Shown piece after piece: positions 36,387 through 48,332 of a DNA stretch of 64,000 bases. The notes beneath the pieces are model-generated. The model saw only the letters and a list, made by a program, of their open reading frames with translations. It did no database searches and had not been told where the DNA came from. Origin of the DNA: Gyromitra esculenta (taxonomy: Eukaryota; Ascomycota; Pezizomycetes; Pezizales; Discinaceae); the NCBI GenBank assembly GCA_038503075.1, contig JBCAML010000016.1, positions 620,001-684,000 of the forward strand, read 5' to 3'. How positions within the stretch are numbered: position 1 is the first letter of the stretch; every line of letters starts with the position of its first letter. The translations under genes and the position numbers were made by a program.

Positions 36387-38148
36387 GCCCCATCATCGGC
36401 CACGGTAGGCGCGTTATTAAACGTTTCGTTGCTTTATAGAACCCCGTTCTTGACAGGCCCCGTTACGGCTGATATGTTTTTCCTTCATACGACTTATGTT
36501 CTCGGCACATCAAGCCGTGGTTGCATGGGATCTTAAGGGTAAGGATTATTACTGTTAATGATAGAGCTAATAAAAAGTAGCATTTGAAGAGTCCTTTAAT
36601 GGAGTTGACTTGTATAGCCACAGCGAGAAGATATGTGGTGGATGTGCCTTTGGGCGGGATTGCGACATCGTAACGAGTCTGTGCATGCGCATAGTTTGTA
36701 AAACGTTACAATCACAATAGCGATTGATTAAAGACTCTCCCCAGGTTGTACGAAACACGATATCTAGATTTTCAAAAGAGGTTAGCTCCATTTCTAAAAG
36801 CCTCACAAATCATGCATCTGCAATAGATTGCGGGGAAAGGACAGTCCGAATCACATACTGTCACTCGGTGTGAACAAGTTCATCTGGACTTGGTGTAGTT
36901 TTGTGTGCATTATATTAAAACACTTCTCCTTTTGCGATATTTGCTCCTCAAGCTTCTCCACATCTATACATCTCCCCGAGTTCACTTGTGATTGTCGACA
37001 GGAAACAAGCTAATGCCCGGGAAAGCCCGCAAGTCCCAAAGCTACATGTCCTTGATAGATCACATGAGCGAGATGCTAGAAGCCAAGGTAATTTGCTATG
37101 AGGTTGGAGGGTTGGATGTCTATTTAACTCCGGCGGTCAAGAAGATGTTTCCATGGTATATGCCATGTGACTTCTTGACGCTAGTTCTGTTTAGGAATGA
37201 GAATAGTACTGACCTGGATAATGTTTGCTGCGGTCAAAGGTTTCCCCTTGCAGTGAAATCCCTGCATGCATGTGCATATCTACCCACATTTTCTTTTCCA
37301 CGGGCTTATATTAACTATAAGGTTGCAGGAAGATAAAAGGAGAAAAACCTCGCTGCTTAGAAAAGCAAAAGAATAAAATAAAGGAAGCAGCTAACTTGCC
37401 AGTATAGGAAGTTAGCTAAGCATTTTGATTCGGACTCGCTCCTGTCATCCCTGAAACAATGAGAAATATGTCACGCAAAACCTCCCCCTACTAGTTTGTT
37501 CGTCCTGGAGACTATTAGCCACGCGAATTCTGATCTACAGACTATGAGTGAACCCCGGCCGGCCGGCCTGCCATGGTTAAATTACCGAGTTTAACAGTGA
37601 CTTAGTGAAGGGCTTCGATCGGGAATGCTGCCGAGTCTAGATCTCTGTGTCACGTATTTTGAACCTTAAAATCAAGTTGAGTTACAAATCGCTTACTATG
37701 GACGACATGTATTCTTGATTTCAAGGAAGAAAAATCTTGATGTAACTTAAGCTTAAGTATCGAGTGACTAGGGAGGGCCAACAAACCAATCCAATGACCT
37801 TTTTTTTCGCTGAGTAGCTGGGAATTTTGAATCGAATGAGACTGTTAATAGCGTATATGTTAGGATCTAAAAAGTTTTATATGTAGCTATTAGCTCCTGT
37901 GATGACTATTAAAGTTTTATGCACGAGTAGAAATGTGGTTTGGAATCTAGAAAATTGTCTCAAAGAGTAATATATTCAAAGAATCGAAAAGTAGCTAGGT
38001 ACAAAAAAATCATCTTCAATGAAAAAAGTAGCTAGATACAAAAAGTCATCTCCTGTATGACCCGAACCCTCCAAAATCACTCAAGATCATCCAAAATCAT
38101 CCGTGTGTTCATCCGTGTATACGTGCTCATGAGAATATGCTATATCCT

Positions 38149-39358
38149 CTAAGAGCTCCAGACCTTCAAGCTGTTGACAGTCCAATAAGCTTGCGCAAAT
38201 GCAGCCGGGGTATTGGCGACGTAGTCGTTGCAAGACGAGCCGGGGCTGATCTTTGTTAGTTTTATATAGCTTAGAGGGTTGAGGGCAGTTAACATACCAG
38301 CCTGAAGTACTCCAAACATTTCCAGCCCAGTCACCACAGAAAGTGACGTCGAAGATGATCTTGTGGGAAACAAACTTGCTGTCGATATTGCATCCACCTT
38401 GGAAGTTTGCAACTGGTGTTCCCCAGTTGGCTGGCTCAGGGTTACCGCTCAAGGCGTCAGCTGGAACCTGTCCGCGTGGGAAAAACCAGACTTTAATCCA
38501 GCCGGAGTTCCATTCAGTGGCGTATACACCGCCGCCGATGTTGTTGAATCCGGTACCGTATGAGTTTGTGCGGGGATCCTGAGTTTATCGTTAGTAATTG
38601 TCGAGTGAAGATTAGATATGAGCCTGTAGCTGCTGATAACATACCGTGATACTGCATCCTTGGTTGCTTGCCTGGTTGGCCGCGTTGACAAAGCAGTTCT
38701 TAGTGTTAGTAGTACCAGTTTGTCCAGTACCACTGATGGTGCAACCGTCGCTAGTGTGGAGTGCAATCGAGTTCTGGGTTTGCTGGTGAACACCTGCGGA
38801 AATTTTTAGTTACTGATGTATTACGAAAGTAGGCGGTTTATTTTTTATACCTTCGATGATATCTATTTCACCGTTGTTCGGCCAGTTATCACCGAGAGTC
38901 CAGCTGTTGGAATTGTTAGTATATATTTTACATATCAGAAAATACACTATACTAACTATGCAGGCCAAGTTCCACATCCAGTAGGCATATGGGCAAGATC
39001 CAAAATGAAAAGCCCGCGCTGATAGCGCGCCTTGCTTTCAAGGCGAAGACTCTGACGTCCAGTTGGTGCCGAGTTCGTGTAATCAACCCCGATATAAACG
39101 TTGTTTGCGTTCGTTTGGATGAGGCCTTGGCTCGAAGCGCTGGTTTGGCTGATGAATTTCACAAAGCCATTAGTAGGATCCGCTCCCTAAATTATGTGTT
39201 AACAATTTTGTGAGCAATACAGTAGACTCGAGGGCACGTACAGTGTAGAAGTCGAATTTAGAGAAGAAGTTGGCTGGCGTATAGCTGTCCTGAAGAACAG
39301 TGTATGCCGCTTCTGCAACAGATGCAATAAGGGCGAGAGATACGATGGAGAACTTCAT
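38149..39358 (-). CDS. secreted GH16 endo-beta-glucanase, 6 exons
   Basis: Exons from high to low: 39358-39242, 39186-38957, 38903-38851, 38793-38645, 38578-38298 and 38245-38149; 308 residues. A signal peptide (MKFSIVSLALIASVAEAA) precedes the jelly-roll domain. Landmarks are MPTGCGTWPAYWT, then the GH16 catalytic core GEIDIIEG with nucleophile Glu128, Asp130 and acid/base Glu133, and later EWNSGWIKVWFFPRG, FDVTFCGDWAGNVW and SCNDYVANTPAAFAQAYW. Fungal enzymes of this subgroup cut beta-1,3 or mixed-linked beta-1,3(4) glucans outside the cell, for wall remodelling or nutrition. No GPI signal is seen at the C-terminus, which ends shortly after the last conserved strand. Introns have CTAAC-like branches. 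Confidence 0.93.
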
Positions 39359-40967
39359 CTTTAAAATGCGGTGGAGCCGGAGTAGAGTGCAGAGAAAAGA
39401 AGCTGGATGATTTGAATGGCTTGAAGTTGAGACATCGTGGGCTGTACAGTTCTCTTTAAATATTTCATTTTCATATGTGAAGTTTGGAGAGAACTTGCCC
39501 CGAGATCATTGGTAACAGTCGTGTGTTCTCAAACAAGACTTTTGATTACTACAGTACCCACTACTATCTGCATAATTTCAGTGTGAGATTAATGCAGGCA
39601 CCATCTAGCCATGGGTGATCACCCAGCATGCATGCAAGCCTAAGTTCTCGCTAATGTTCGTGACCAAACAACTGGGCTTGCTGGTCACGCATGATGGTTA
39701 ACAAGGATATCTGGGCTCGTGGAAACATCTAACCAGTGATATCATAAGGCTGCGATATTGCCCTAGGTACAAACTAGGAAAATAGCGGGGTATTCACCCT
39801 TATTTTTTTCCCCCGTGGTCGAAAGTAGAGGCAACTCCCAAAGCAGTTCGAGTTCCGAATAACTATTGAGTCAAGCACGTTCTTGAGGCATGTGACGCCG
39901 CCTTTTTTTTCCAGGTTCCTATATTCATTACGCAGGTACAGATATCTACTTCGCAGCGGACTACCATGAAGTAAACCGAGGTATCTACACATAAGCGTTA
40001 ATCACCTATTAGGAAAGTTTTCTAGAGCTTCAATTCGATTCAGTTTCAAGCTACTTTGCGGTCCTGGTTGACTAGGTGGAAGGTTGCTACGCAGGCATGT
40101 AGCTGTAACGTGCTAACATTGCAATTACTATTAGGGGTATTAGCCCCCGGTCACTTTTTTTTTACAAGGATTGACTTGCCATATTCCCGGATAGGGAGGC
40201 TGCGCAAGTAACTCCCATCACGCTTTATCACTCACTCACGGAGGGGGTGATTGTTTGGGGTTGGTTGTAGAATAGTTGCGTTTCAATCTGGCCTAGGTTC
40301 TAATTGGTTGCAAACATCAACCTCTCATTACCGGTAACGCCGGTAGGGGAGCCGATATCTTGACAACCCCAGCCCAATCCAAATAATTTAGTTGAAGGCT
40401 TCAACTAGGATAAAGATTTATCCATGTTCCTTTCCACTAGCAATATCAGAAATTTCATCCAACCGGATAGTTACGGCAACTTGTAGATACCTGGGCGCTT
40501 GTTGCTAACAGGTATCTTTGACCTTTACCCGTCACTCGTGGGCGCTTCAATGTGATTACTAAATCAACAGGTATGGGATGAAAAAAAATCAACCATAATT
40601 ATCTGGTCTTTTGGCTAAGATTGTGAAAATCATTTCCGATGTTTCTGGAGGGCATGTAAAGTAAGAGACAGTCTAGAATCTCCCATCTCGAATCGCGCAA
40701 ACTAGGATCAATTTTCATAGCTATTTGTCCGCCCAAAAACGATAATACCGTATCTCAATTCTATAGAAGGATAAGCCAAAACCTGGGGCAATAACAGCGT
40801 GACTAGCAACACGTGTGGAGCTTGAATCATATCCATCTTATCTTATCTGATGACCGTTTGAGTCTTGGCGTAAGCTGTGTGACCATCGCTATCCAGCTAT
40901 CCACGACTCTCCTCAACCTCGACATCACCCCTCTATCTACCAACTACATCACCGAACATCAATAAAA
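39359..40967. promoter_or_regulatory. divergent intergenic region, GH16 and UMP1
   Basis: 1.6 kb upstream of both genes with no supported coding frame. A 20-bp stretch at about 40611-40630 resembles the 5' part of U2 snRNA (shared TTTTGGCTAAGAT) but the rest of U2 does not follow. No proteasome-associated control element was recognised by eye before UMP1. Confidence 0.4.
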
Positions 40968-41677
40968 ATGGTAACCCTCCATACACCCAGTTACAATATA
41001 TTAATGTCACGCGCGCTAACAGTACCCCACAGTCTCTTCGCATCGTCCCCGCGCCTAAGCACGCTACACAAGTCTCCACCTCCAAGGGAGCTCCAAGCGT
41101 CCGTTCCATCCCTGATCCGATCCGTGATGGCCTACACTCTATGTCTGCCGATGTGAACGGACGACATCCTCTAGAGGCTAGACTAAAGAACTGGGATGAG
41201 ACGCAACGGGCGTTGAAAATGGAGGGTCTGATGAGGGTGTACGGTGCACAGGAGCCGATTAGGAGGGGTATGGAAATGAAGATTAGTGGATCGGTTGGTT
41301 TCTCTTTCTTTCTAGCGGAACGGTGATGAGAAGAGGTTTGCGGTGAGGATGAATTTTTTGATGGAGGGGTGATTGGAGGGGTCGGAATGGAGATGCTGAT
41401 GAAGTGTGGGGATAGGATTGGAGGCCAATACAACTGGGTGGGCCTAGCAACTTCCATCTCGACATCTTGAATGGGAAGGACACCACTATCGAGTGGGAAG
41501 ATATCTACAAGGGTACGTTAAACACTCTCCACATGTTATTCCCGCATCATGATATTTCACTTTCTTTTTTCTCTCTGTCGGAGCTAACATAAACCCCTCA
41601 TCACAGGCAACGATAACACGGAGGAACTACCCGGTTTCCACGCCGAGATGGAATCAAAGTTGAAGATGAATTGGTAG
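40968..41677 (+). CDS. UMP1: proteasome assembly chaperone UMP1, first coding exon is only ATG
   Basis: Exons 40968-40970, 41033-41293, 41416-41512 and 41607-41677 give 143 residues. The first coding exon is the ATG alone; a 62-bp intron (GTAACC donor, CTAAC branch, CCACAG acceptor) joins it to SLRIVPAPKHATQVS, the usual N-terminus of filamentous-fungal Ump1. Conserved parts are HPLEARLKNWDETQRALKME, EPIRRGMEMKI, DWRPIQLGGPSN, HLDILNGKDTTIEWEDIY and ELPGFHAEMESKLKMNW. Ump1 sits inside half-proteasomes, coordinates beta-subunit processing and dimerisation, and is the first substrate of the finished 20S core. Intron 2 uses a GTTGGT donor and GATAG acceptor; it is the least certain joint but restores the conserved WRP-x-x-LGG segment. 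Confidence 0.93.
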
Positions 41678-44600
41678 AACTTTGCAAACAAAGGTGTACC
41701 TATTAGACTATGAGTCAACGATATTTTTTTCGACGGCTACCTACTATAGCTCAACAAAAGCCACATGCTAGCCCCAAGAGGTCCAGTCGTTGGGAAATTA
41801 AATGATATTGTTGAGAATATATCCTTGATATCCATTGCTTGGGGAACTCTAGTTCTGGTTTTCTGTTTTCACATGAAATTGTGATGAGTTGGCCGATAGT
41901 TGTGGTTATGCATGTTAGCAGCGCGCAATCTTCAGCTGGTTTATGGTACTACAACTTTATATTCGAAATAGTTGCCTTAGCTTTTTGCTATTGATTAGTA
42001 ACTTGTGACTTGCTCGCAAGTTGCAGCGAGGTCATGGCTGGACTCTGAAGTATTTGCCAGAGGCTTCCTCGAGTGACAGAACGTGTCTTGCAAAAAGTAT
42101 CCCATTGATTCTAATCAAACTTTTATGGTCTACTAAGAATCAGCCACAGGATACTTTCTTTCAGATCCGAAGTATACACAGGACACATTTGGTGAAAAAA
42201 AATCGAATTCATTAAACGAGCTTGTATCTGAGTTCAAATATAGATTATAGCACTAGAGACTTCAGTATAGCAAGTGAACTAGGTATTTTGCAGATATTGG
42301 AACATTCGATTAAATATTTGTTGGTCATAATACCGATACTGATGAGAGTTGCTCTCGGATGAGCAGATCTGAGCCGAATAGAAAAGATCAAAGCAAGAAC
42401 AAAAAAAAAGAATTAGTCAAGGGAGAGTTCAAACTTGCATTGGCTGATTAGTTCTTTCGCCCATCCCTACTCTACTTGGCATACAAGACCTTAACGTTAA
42501 CTACATGCCCCACCAACTGTTTTATGGTAGTGAGAGTAATTTGGGCCATCGTTTGAATGTTTCTTGGGGTTTTAAGTGTCGCTAGTAAGTTTAAACGGCC
42601 TACTACATTCAATCGTTTTTAGTCTTTGCCTTCAGAACCTATATTATATGATAAATATTGTTAAGTTAGATATATTCTGGCTGTCTTAAGAGTTTACTAA
42701 GTACCACAGATCTTATCCCACTTTCTTACACGAGTCATATCCACAGTAAAAAAAAAAGATTGGGCATGGTTGAAATGATCATCAGTACCTCTTCTGCTTA
42801 CGTCCTAAGCCTTTGATGATGGGAAATTATTGATTTTATCGACCTATCTAAAGTCATTTCAAGATGATAGTAATCAACTAGTTATCCCGAAGCTATTTAA
42901 AACCAAGATACCTAACTACAAATATCAATATGACTGAACTTCCCCCAGCTTCATAGTAGACAAAGCTAGGATGTTCTTAACATTAAAATTGAGCTAAAAT
43001 AAGATAGACTCACAGTTTAAGAGTATTTAACCTTTCTATCTATAATACATATTCATCCGAAGCTTCGCATACAATCAGTATTACACTTACGTTATTTGTT
43101 CTTCTGGGAGGATAATAAGATTCGGGAAAGCAAATAAAGGAGTAGTTGGGGCCCGGGATATAGTTTAAAGTCTCAATTTGTCTAGAATAAATCTATACCA
43201 AGCCTTTATCAGAGTTTACTGGTTTACTAGCTATTTGAGACTAAAATCTCAAAAAGTACATTCATATTATAACTCGAAGTACCCTAAAACGTATCTATTT
43301 CCTCCCCTGTGGCTAGCACTGTGTATTTCGTAAAGAGTAAGAAGGAAGGAGGATCGTTGGACGGTATAGTTTAGTTGGAAGTGGGGTATTTAGTTTTTAT
43401 TTTTTAGCGAGTTTTTTTTAGCGAGTTTTGGATTTTTTTAAGAGTACCATAGCCTCTAGGTTGGATGTACTTAGTGAATAAACAACAACTGTATATTTCT
43501 TTATATTCGTTTTCGAGTGAGATTCTGTGATTTCGAATAAGTCAATTTCCAAGATTGTCGCGACTCGCTCACCCGAAAAGTTTGATTCATGTTTCTCTAA
43601 CCATATATAACAACTATATTTGGGGGAGAGATGTGTCTGAATATCTTGGAATTTGCATCTGGCAAAAAACATAGTCGAGTGATAGATCATGACTATTTCA
43701 CCATCATCCTTGATGCAGCGGCGAGTTTTAGCTTGTCACAAACCAGACCCAATTGGGCTTAGCATATTTCTATTGATTTACTCCACTAGGCTACCGGTGC
43801 CTATTTGGGATCGATTTACCCCAGGCGTTACTCATTCTATTTAGACATTTATATATTTGGCAGTTTGTTCCCAGCCCAGGTAGATATCCTCTATAGTTCA
43901 TGATTTTGCAGCAGAGTATTGAATGGTCTCCTAGCGAAAGGAATAATATCATATTCTTATACTCGTTCTCGTATATACAAAAGTAAATGCGAGAGTTCAA
44001 GTATAATTAAATTTACCTCTATACCTGCTTGGGGTGAGATTAAATACTCGAAATGCATGTAGTCTTGCATCGCAACTCGCTTTCACCGTAGCCACAACCA
44101 AAGTTATAGCCCAAAATTGACCAAGTTCATTTTAAAGATGGATTTAAACTACCACTTTTTGTATATTTGATCATGATTTCTGTAGTCGGGTTATTGCTTT
44201 TCGGCTGTTGGTCATGCTTGCTGTGTTGCTGATTGTCATGCCAGTATTTCGGGTATTTGATGTCACCCAGAGTACTTGGGGTGAAGCTAAGTATTGTTAG
44301 TCGCTTGGCTGCAACGCCGCACAAACTCGGCAGAGATCTGGAATTACTTAATCTCGGTCCAAGTAGGATAGGAATAAAATTCAACAAGATAGTACAGCTT
44401 ATGTGCCTGTTAATTAGTACCAATATACCTAGGTTCGACGTTTACATGCTCGATTAGAAATGATAATTATGCTATGAATTGATCGATGTTTTTATTTATT
44501 CTAGAACTTTCTACCTTAACCGTAACCCCTTCCCCCCTTAATGCCCCACGCAAGGGAGTGCAAAAGCCTTGTGAGAAAGTAAGGATAAAACGGAAAGGAG

Positions 44601-45173
44601 GAATTGAGATTCATACATACACGGTGAAAAGGAATGAAAACGAAAAAAATTGAAAACCCAGGGAAACACCAATGCAACTCCTGTGCATTGATGACAACTG
44701 CACGAAAAAAAAGCCCCATCTCCCAGAAAATCAAGCCACCATAATCTCCCAGCCGTTATCGTTCAAAAATAAAACAAAAAGAAGGAAGGTGAAGACAAGA
44801 AAATCCGTAAACAAATCGTTTTGCATTATCATCATCGTGATGCCAACCCTCCAACCAAACAAGCTCAGGATTGTCTATTTGTTACCCCAAAACAAAAGGA
44901 AACGAAAAAAAACACAACAGGAATGGTATACTACCGATAATACGAGATCTTATAGAGTATTGGGGCAAAGGATCCTTTTGCAACAGCATTCAGAACGCTG
45001 TTATCTAAAGGGATTTCGATATCTCGATTCTAGGGGTCTGGTGGTCTCTTCGTAATAGATCCTAGCCCAGCGTTGAGCAGCCTTTATACCATTCCGGTCC
45101 AAAGTAAAATAAACAGGCGAATTGAAATAATTACGCTCAAAAAACGGGCGTTAGGGCTCTCCAAAACAAAAAC
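41678..45173. other. 3.5-kb AT-rich gene desert
   Basis: Strongly AT-rich with stop codons in all frames; the longest frames (90-98 codons, minus, 43418-43690 and 44127-44423) show no family resemblance. It may be decayed transposon DNA, but no terminal repeats or motif were found. The stretch from about 44520 is the 3' flank of the DUF2406 gene. Confidence 0.4.
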
Positions 45174-46633
45174 TTAATTTTTACTGCCTCTTCGTTTGAA
45201 CCAGCTCTTTCTTTTTTCTTTCTCCGGTTTTGCGCCTGTCGGTGGTGGACTTGCTACGGTGTTTAACGAGATTGGTTGTCGAGCAGTATTCACCGGCGAA
45301 GTTGGTACGTTTTGGTTCATCCGTACCTGCCCTGGTTGGTTGAATGATTCAAATGGGGTGATATTTTGAGAACTTTGGAACATCGCCTGGTCACGGAATC
45401 CGAAACTCTGGCCAGAATTACTCTTAGGTAGCGGTTGTTCCCGGATGTTTCCAAATCCATTCGGACCATCAGATCCAGCGCCCGACGAAGACGAGCCAGG
45501 ATTGGTTATCGGGCTCTCGCCGCCACTATTAGGAGGGTAATTATAGCCGTAGGGCTGGATAGGCGCTCCAGGGTTGGAGTTAGAGCCTTCAACGTCATAA
45601 TTCGAGGTATCGTATGTTGGTCTTCTCGACGGTCGTCCCACGCGTTCCGAAGGTTGTTGGGGATAACCGTAACCATTTGATCCCGGTGACCGCTTGCTCA
45701 TATTGCCAAAGCCTAATTCGGACTCACCATAACTACGATAATGTTAGTAATTTCACAAGGTTATCTTTGGTAGAATTCGTACCTATCGTACCCGGATCTA
45801 GGAGTTACGGAATTTGCAGAACGATTTGTATAATTTAGCGCATCGCCTTGTTGACGCCCCCGGGGGTAGTGACCTATGGCTGTTTCATATTGACTCGCTA
45901 TACATAAAATTAGCAAAGCACATAACTAAAGGTTTGATGACGAGAAAGCAACGAACATTGTTGTTGGGGGTGATGTCTCCAACTGCTCTCTATGGTATCT
46001 ACCGTTTCTGAAGAATGACCAGCATTAGACACATTTCTCTCTATTCGGAAATTTTCAGCTTCATTAAAATCCGAATTGCACGGGAAAACACTTAATGTGC
46101 TAAGGATAGTGATAAATAAGTACCTGCGTAAGACCCCCGATGTTCGTCCTTATAGATAGCAGCCTCAAATCCACGAATCGTTTCTAGTGGTCGTTCCCAT
46201 CGATGTCTGGTGGGATTCGTCAAGTCCGGCTCAACTATGGTCGTGAGTGTTAGCATGGGTTGTTCTCGAAACTTCGAAACTTCGAAAAAAAATCCCGCTA
46301 GTTTCCGTACCAATATCGTTACCAAACCGGTCTTTGAATTTGAGAGTGGAGAGGCTGCGGGTATGATTTTTGCCTTGGCCCACCTGAACTGATTTGTAGG
46401 TTAAAGGTTAGCAATTGACTAATAAACAGCTCTAAACGGAGTTTATTGAGCTAATAATCTGTGACGAAAGGAAGTAACAACTTACAAGGTTCATCCTCGG
46501 TTATAGCTCTAGAAGGATCCACGTTTTTCGTCATTTTGCTCCGTCTCTTCTCCGTCTGGGTAAGTTTGATGTCTTCTTTTTTGGACCTGAAGCTCCAGGA
46601 TCGAGAATGGCCTTTTGTAGTTGGGGATACCAT
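45174..46633 (-). CDS. DUF2406 family protein, 5 exons
   Basis: Exons from high to low: 46633-46486, 46388-46311, 46234-46124, 45897-45783 and 45732-45174; 336 residues. The start MVSPTTKGHSRSWSFRSKKE is basic and Ser-rich. The DUF2406 domain covers about residues 35-110: DPSRAITEDEP, then SLSTLKFKDRFGNDI, then VEPDLTNPTRHRWERPLETI and RGFEAAI. A long Asn/Pro/Ser/Gly-rich low-complexity region follows and the tail ends in a basic KEKRKSWFKRRGSKN. The family is fungal and without assigned biochemistry; the basic ends suggest membrane-phospholipid or nucleic-acid contact, which is inference. Splice sites are canonical and phases agree at every joint. Confidence 0.86.
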
Positions 46634-48332
46634 CCTGCTTTATACCGAAAAGAATATCGGGAGATGTGGGGGGGGGACGGCTCGTTTACAGCAAGCACGA
46701 AGGAAAACCGGCGAGTGGGCTTAGCGCAGACAACCACGACGGGGCTGGGAGAGATCAGATAGGATCCACAGGGGCCCTGCGGCTGTTGGTAGCGATAAGC
46801 GTGGAGGATGGTACTGGGATGCACAAGAGTGTAGGTGTTGAAACAGCGAGCACGAGACGAGATTCGGGACGGATCTGGTGGAGCAGGTCAGGCTATGTAG
46901 AATTCTAAACTACGTAGATTAGGGTGGGCCAATGGCGGAGAGGCTATTATTATTATACAGCAGTGACAAGAACGACGGACGATGGGGTATGTATGATGCA
47001 GGCTGAAGATGAAATGCAGAAACAGCGAGCGAGAGTCGCGAGAGAGGAGGAGCGAGGCGATGGACGGATGGATATAGATGGCGGAGAGAGGCAGGACAGG
47101 GCTATTGGTAAAATAGAAGGAGAGCTGGTCAAATGCTGTCTCTGGCTGTCTGTCTTGTCTGTCTTCTGTCTGTCTGCACATACAGTCGACTAAATGCACA
47201 TTCTTCCTTCCGGCAGCTTGCGTAACTTTGCATACACCAGCAGAGTACGCGAGCTCCCACACCATTCGCGCGAGGTGAGCCCTCTCCATCCCATCCATCC
47301 ACCCATCCACCCACGTAAGGCATGCCTAACACTGTCCATTCCTCGCTGCCCCGTTCCAGGCACTGACCAGCAAGGTCAATGGACAGTGGGCAAGTATCTG
47401 CCCTCGAGTAGGCACTGAACCATCCTGCCCAAGGCGACGTCTACCATTCCATGTGATCTCCAGGTCACCCTCAGATAGGCACAGGTATCTCCCTGGCTGG
47501 TTGGAGGAATATGCTGTCCGTCCCGGACGTCATACTATCCGGGAGCTGAAACAGACCCCTCCGCTTGAAGAAAGACGTTTTGGAAAAACCGTGCGCGTAA
47601 CATCAAAAAACGTGGGGCTAGTATCAGACTTGCAAAGCATACGCAATGTGGCGCTGTGACAGGGCGCACGCGCGATGGGCTAGAAATAGAAACGGCAGGG
47701 AACACAACGTCACCCAAGGAACTGGCTGCGTCGATCTGCCCTTCATCGCTCGAGTACTCTGCAGCAGAGAAGCACAGCAGAGAAGCACAGCAGCGACGTT
47801 TAATTGCCCTATCAGAACAGCTAAACGTGAATTCTCGTCATGGGATTCAAGAGCTTCCAGGAGCCTACTGGCCAGGCACTGTTTCGCTGTGGCGTGATCG
47901 TCCAATCGAAAAGTTGCGGATCCTCTCGAACCCTGGACTGTCGACAACTAGGTTTCTAGGTATCGAAGGACCCCACCAGGAAATTCAAACATAACTGGAC
48001 CTCGGACTTCGATGCCAGCATTTCCGGAGGCCGCGAAGCCGTCCCTCGTCTATGCAGAGGTCTGTCACAGCCATCTCAATTACAGCCAGAGTTTCCACGT
48101 GCTTCCGTTTTGCTAGTTCTTTTAAACCTGGCTGGATTGGATCCTTTGCTTAACTAAATCGGGAACTTCCTACTATTATGCGTCTCCCAATAGGCGTTGG
48201 GTTCATGCCAAGGTGAACATATGCTTACTAAACGAAAATCATATCCTTGCCACTTGTACCATAATCATCAACGTCCCACTCCCCCGCCTCCTTCCTCGGA
48301 GTTTTGTAAGTCCCGGATCCGTGATCTCAAAG
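46634..48332. promoter_or_regulatory. divergent intergenic region, DUF2406 gene and CLYBL
   Basis: 1.7 kb with no supported gene. Holds simple repeats: GTCT units at about 47143-47182, CCAT/CCAC units at about 47289-47312, and two copies of a 15-bp GCAGAGAAGCACAGC-type repeat at about 47763-47793. The 112-codon plus frame 47656-47994 begins at a GTG codon and has no recognised family. Confidence 0.42.

Larger units (their letters stand above)
33596..38148. other. 4.5-kb AT-rich spacer with relics
   Basis: No complete recognisable gene. Contains an orphan minus-strand frame (33948-34385) and a 5S rRNA-like relic (~36295-36386), both listed separately. The frame 36992-37336 (+) has an internal ATG at 37013 and no family resemblance. 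A GC palindrome built of GGCC units sits at about 37558-37570. The right end is the 3' flank of the GH16 gene. Confidence 0.45.

Noticed and set aside
36992..37336. 114-codon plus frame in the 33.6-38.1 kb spacer
   Set aside because: Starts at a TTG codon; the internal ATG at 37013 gives no recognised motif, and a possible donor inside (GCCAAG-GTAATT) leads nowhere convincing.
46888..47310. 140-codon minus-strand frame upstream of the DUF2406 gene
   Set aside because: Starts in a CCAT-type microsatellite (MDGWMDG) and shows no conserved segment; more likely promoter or leader.
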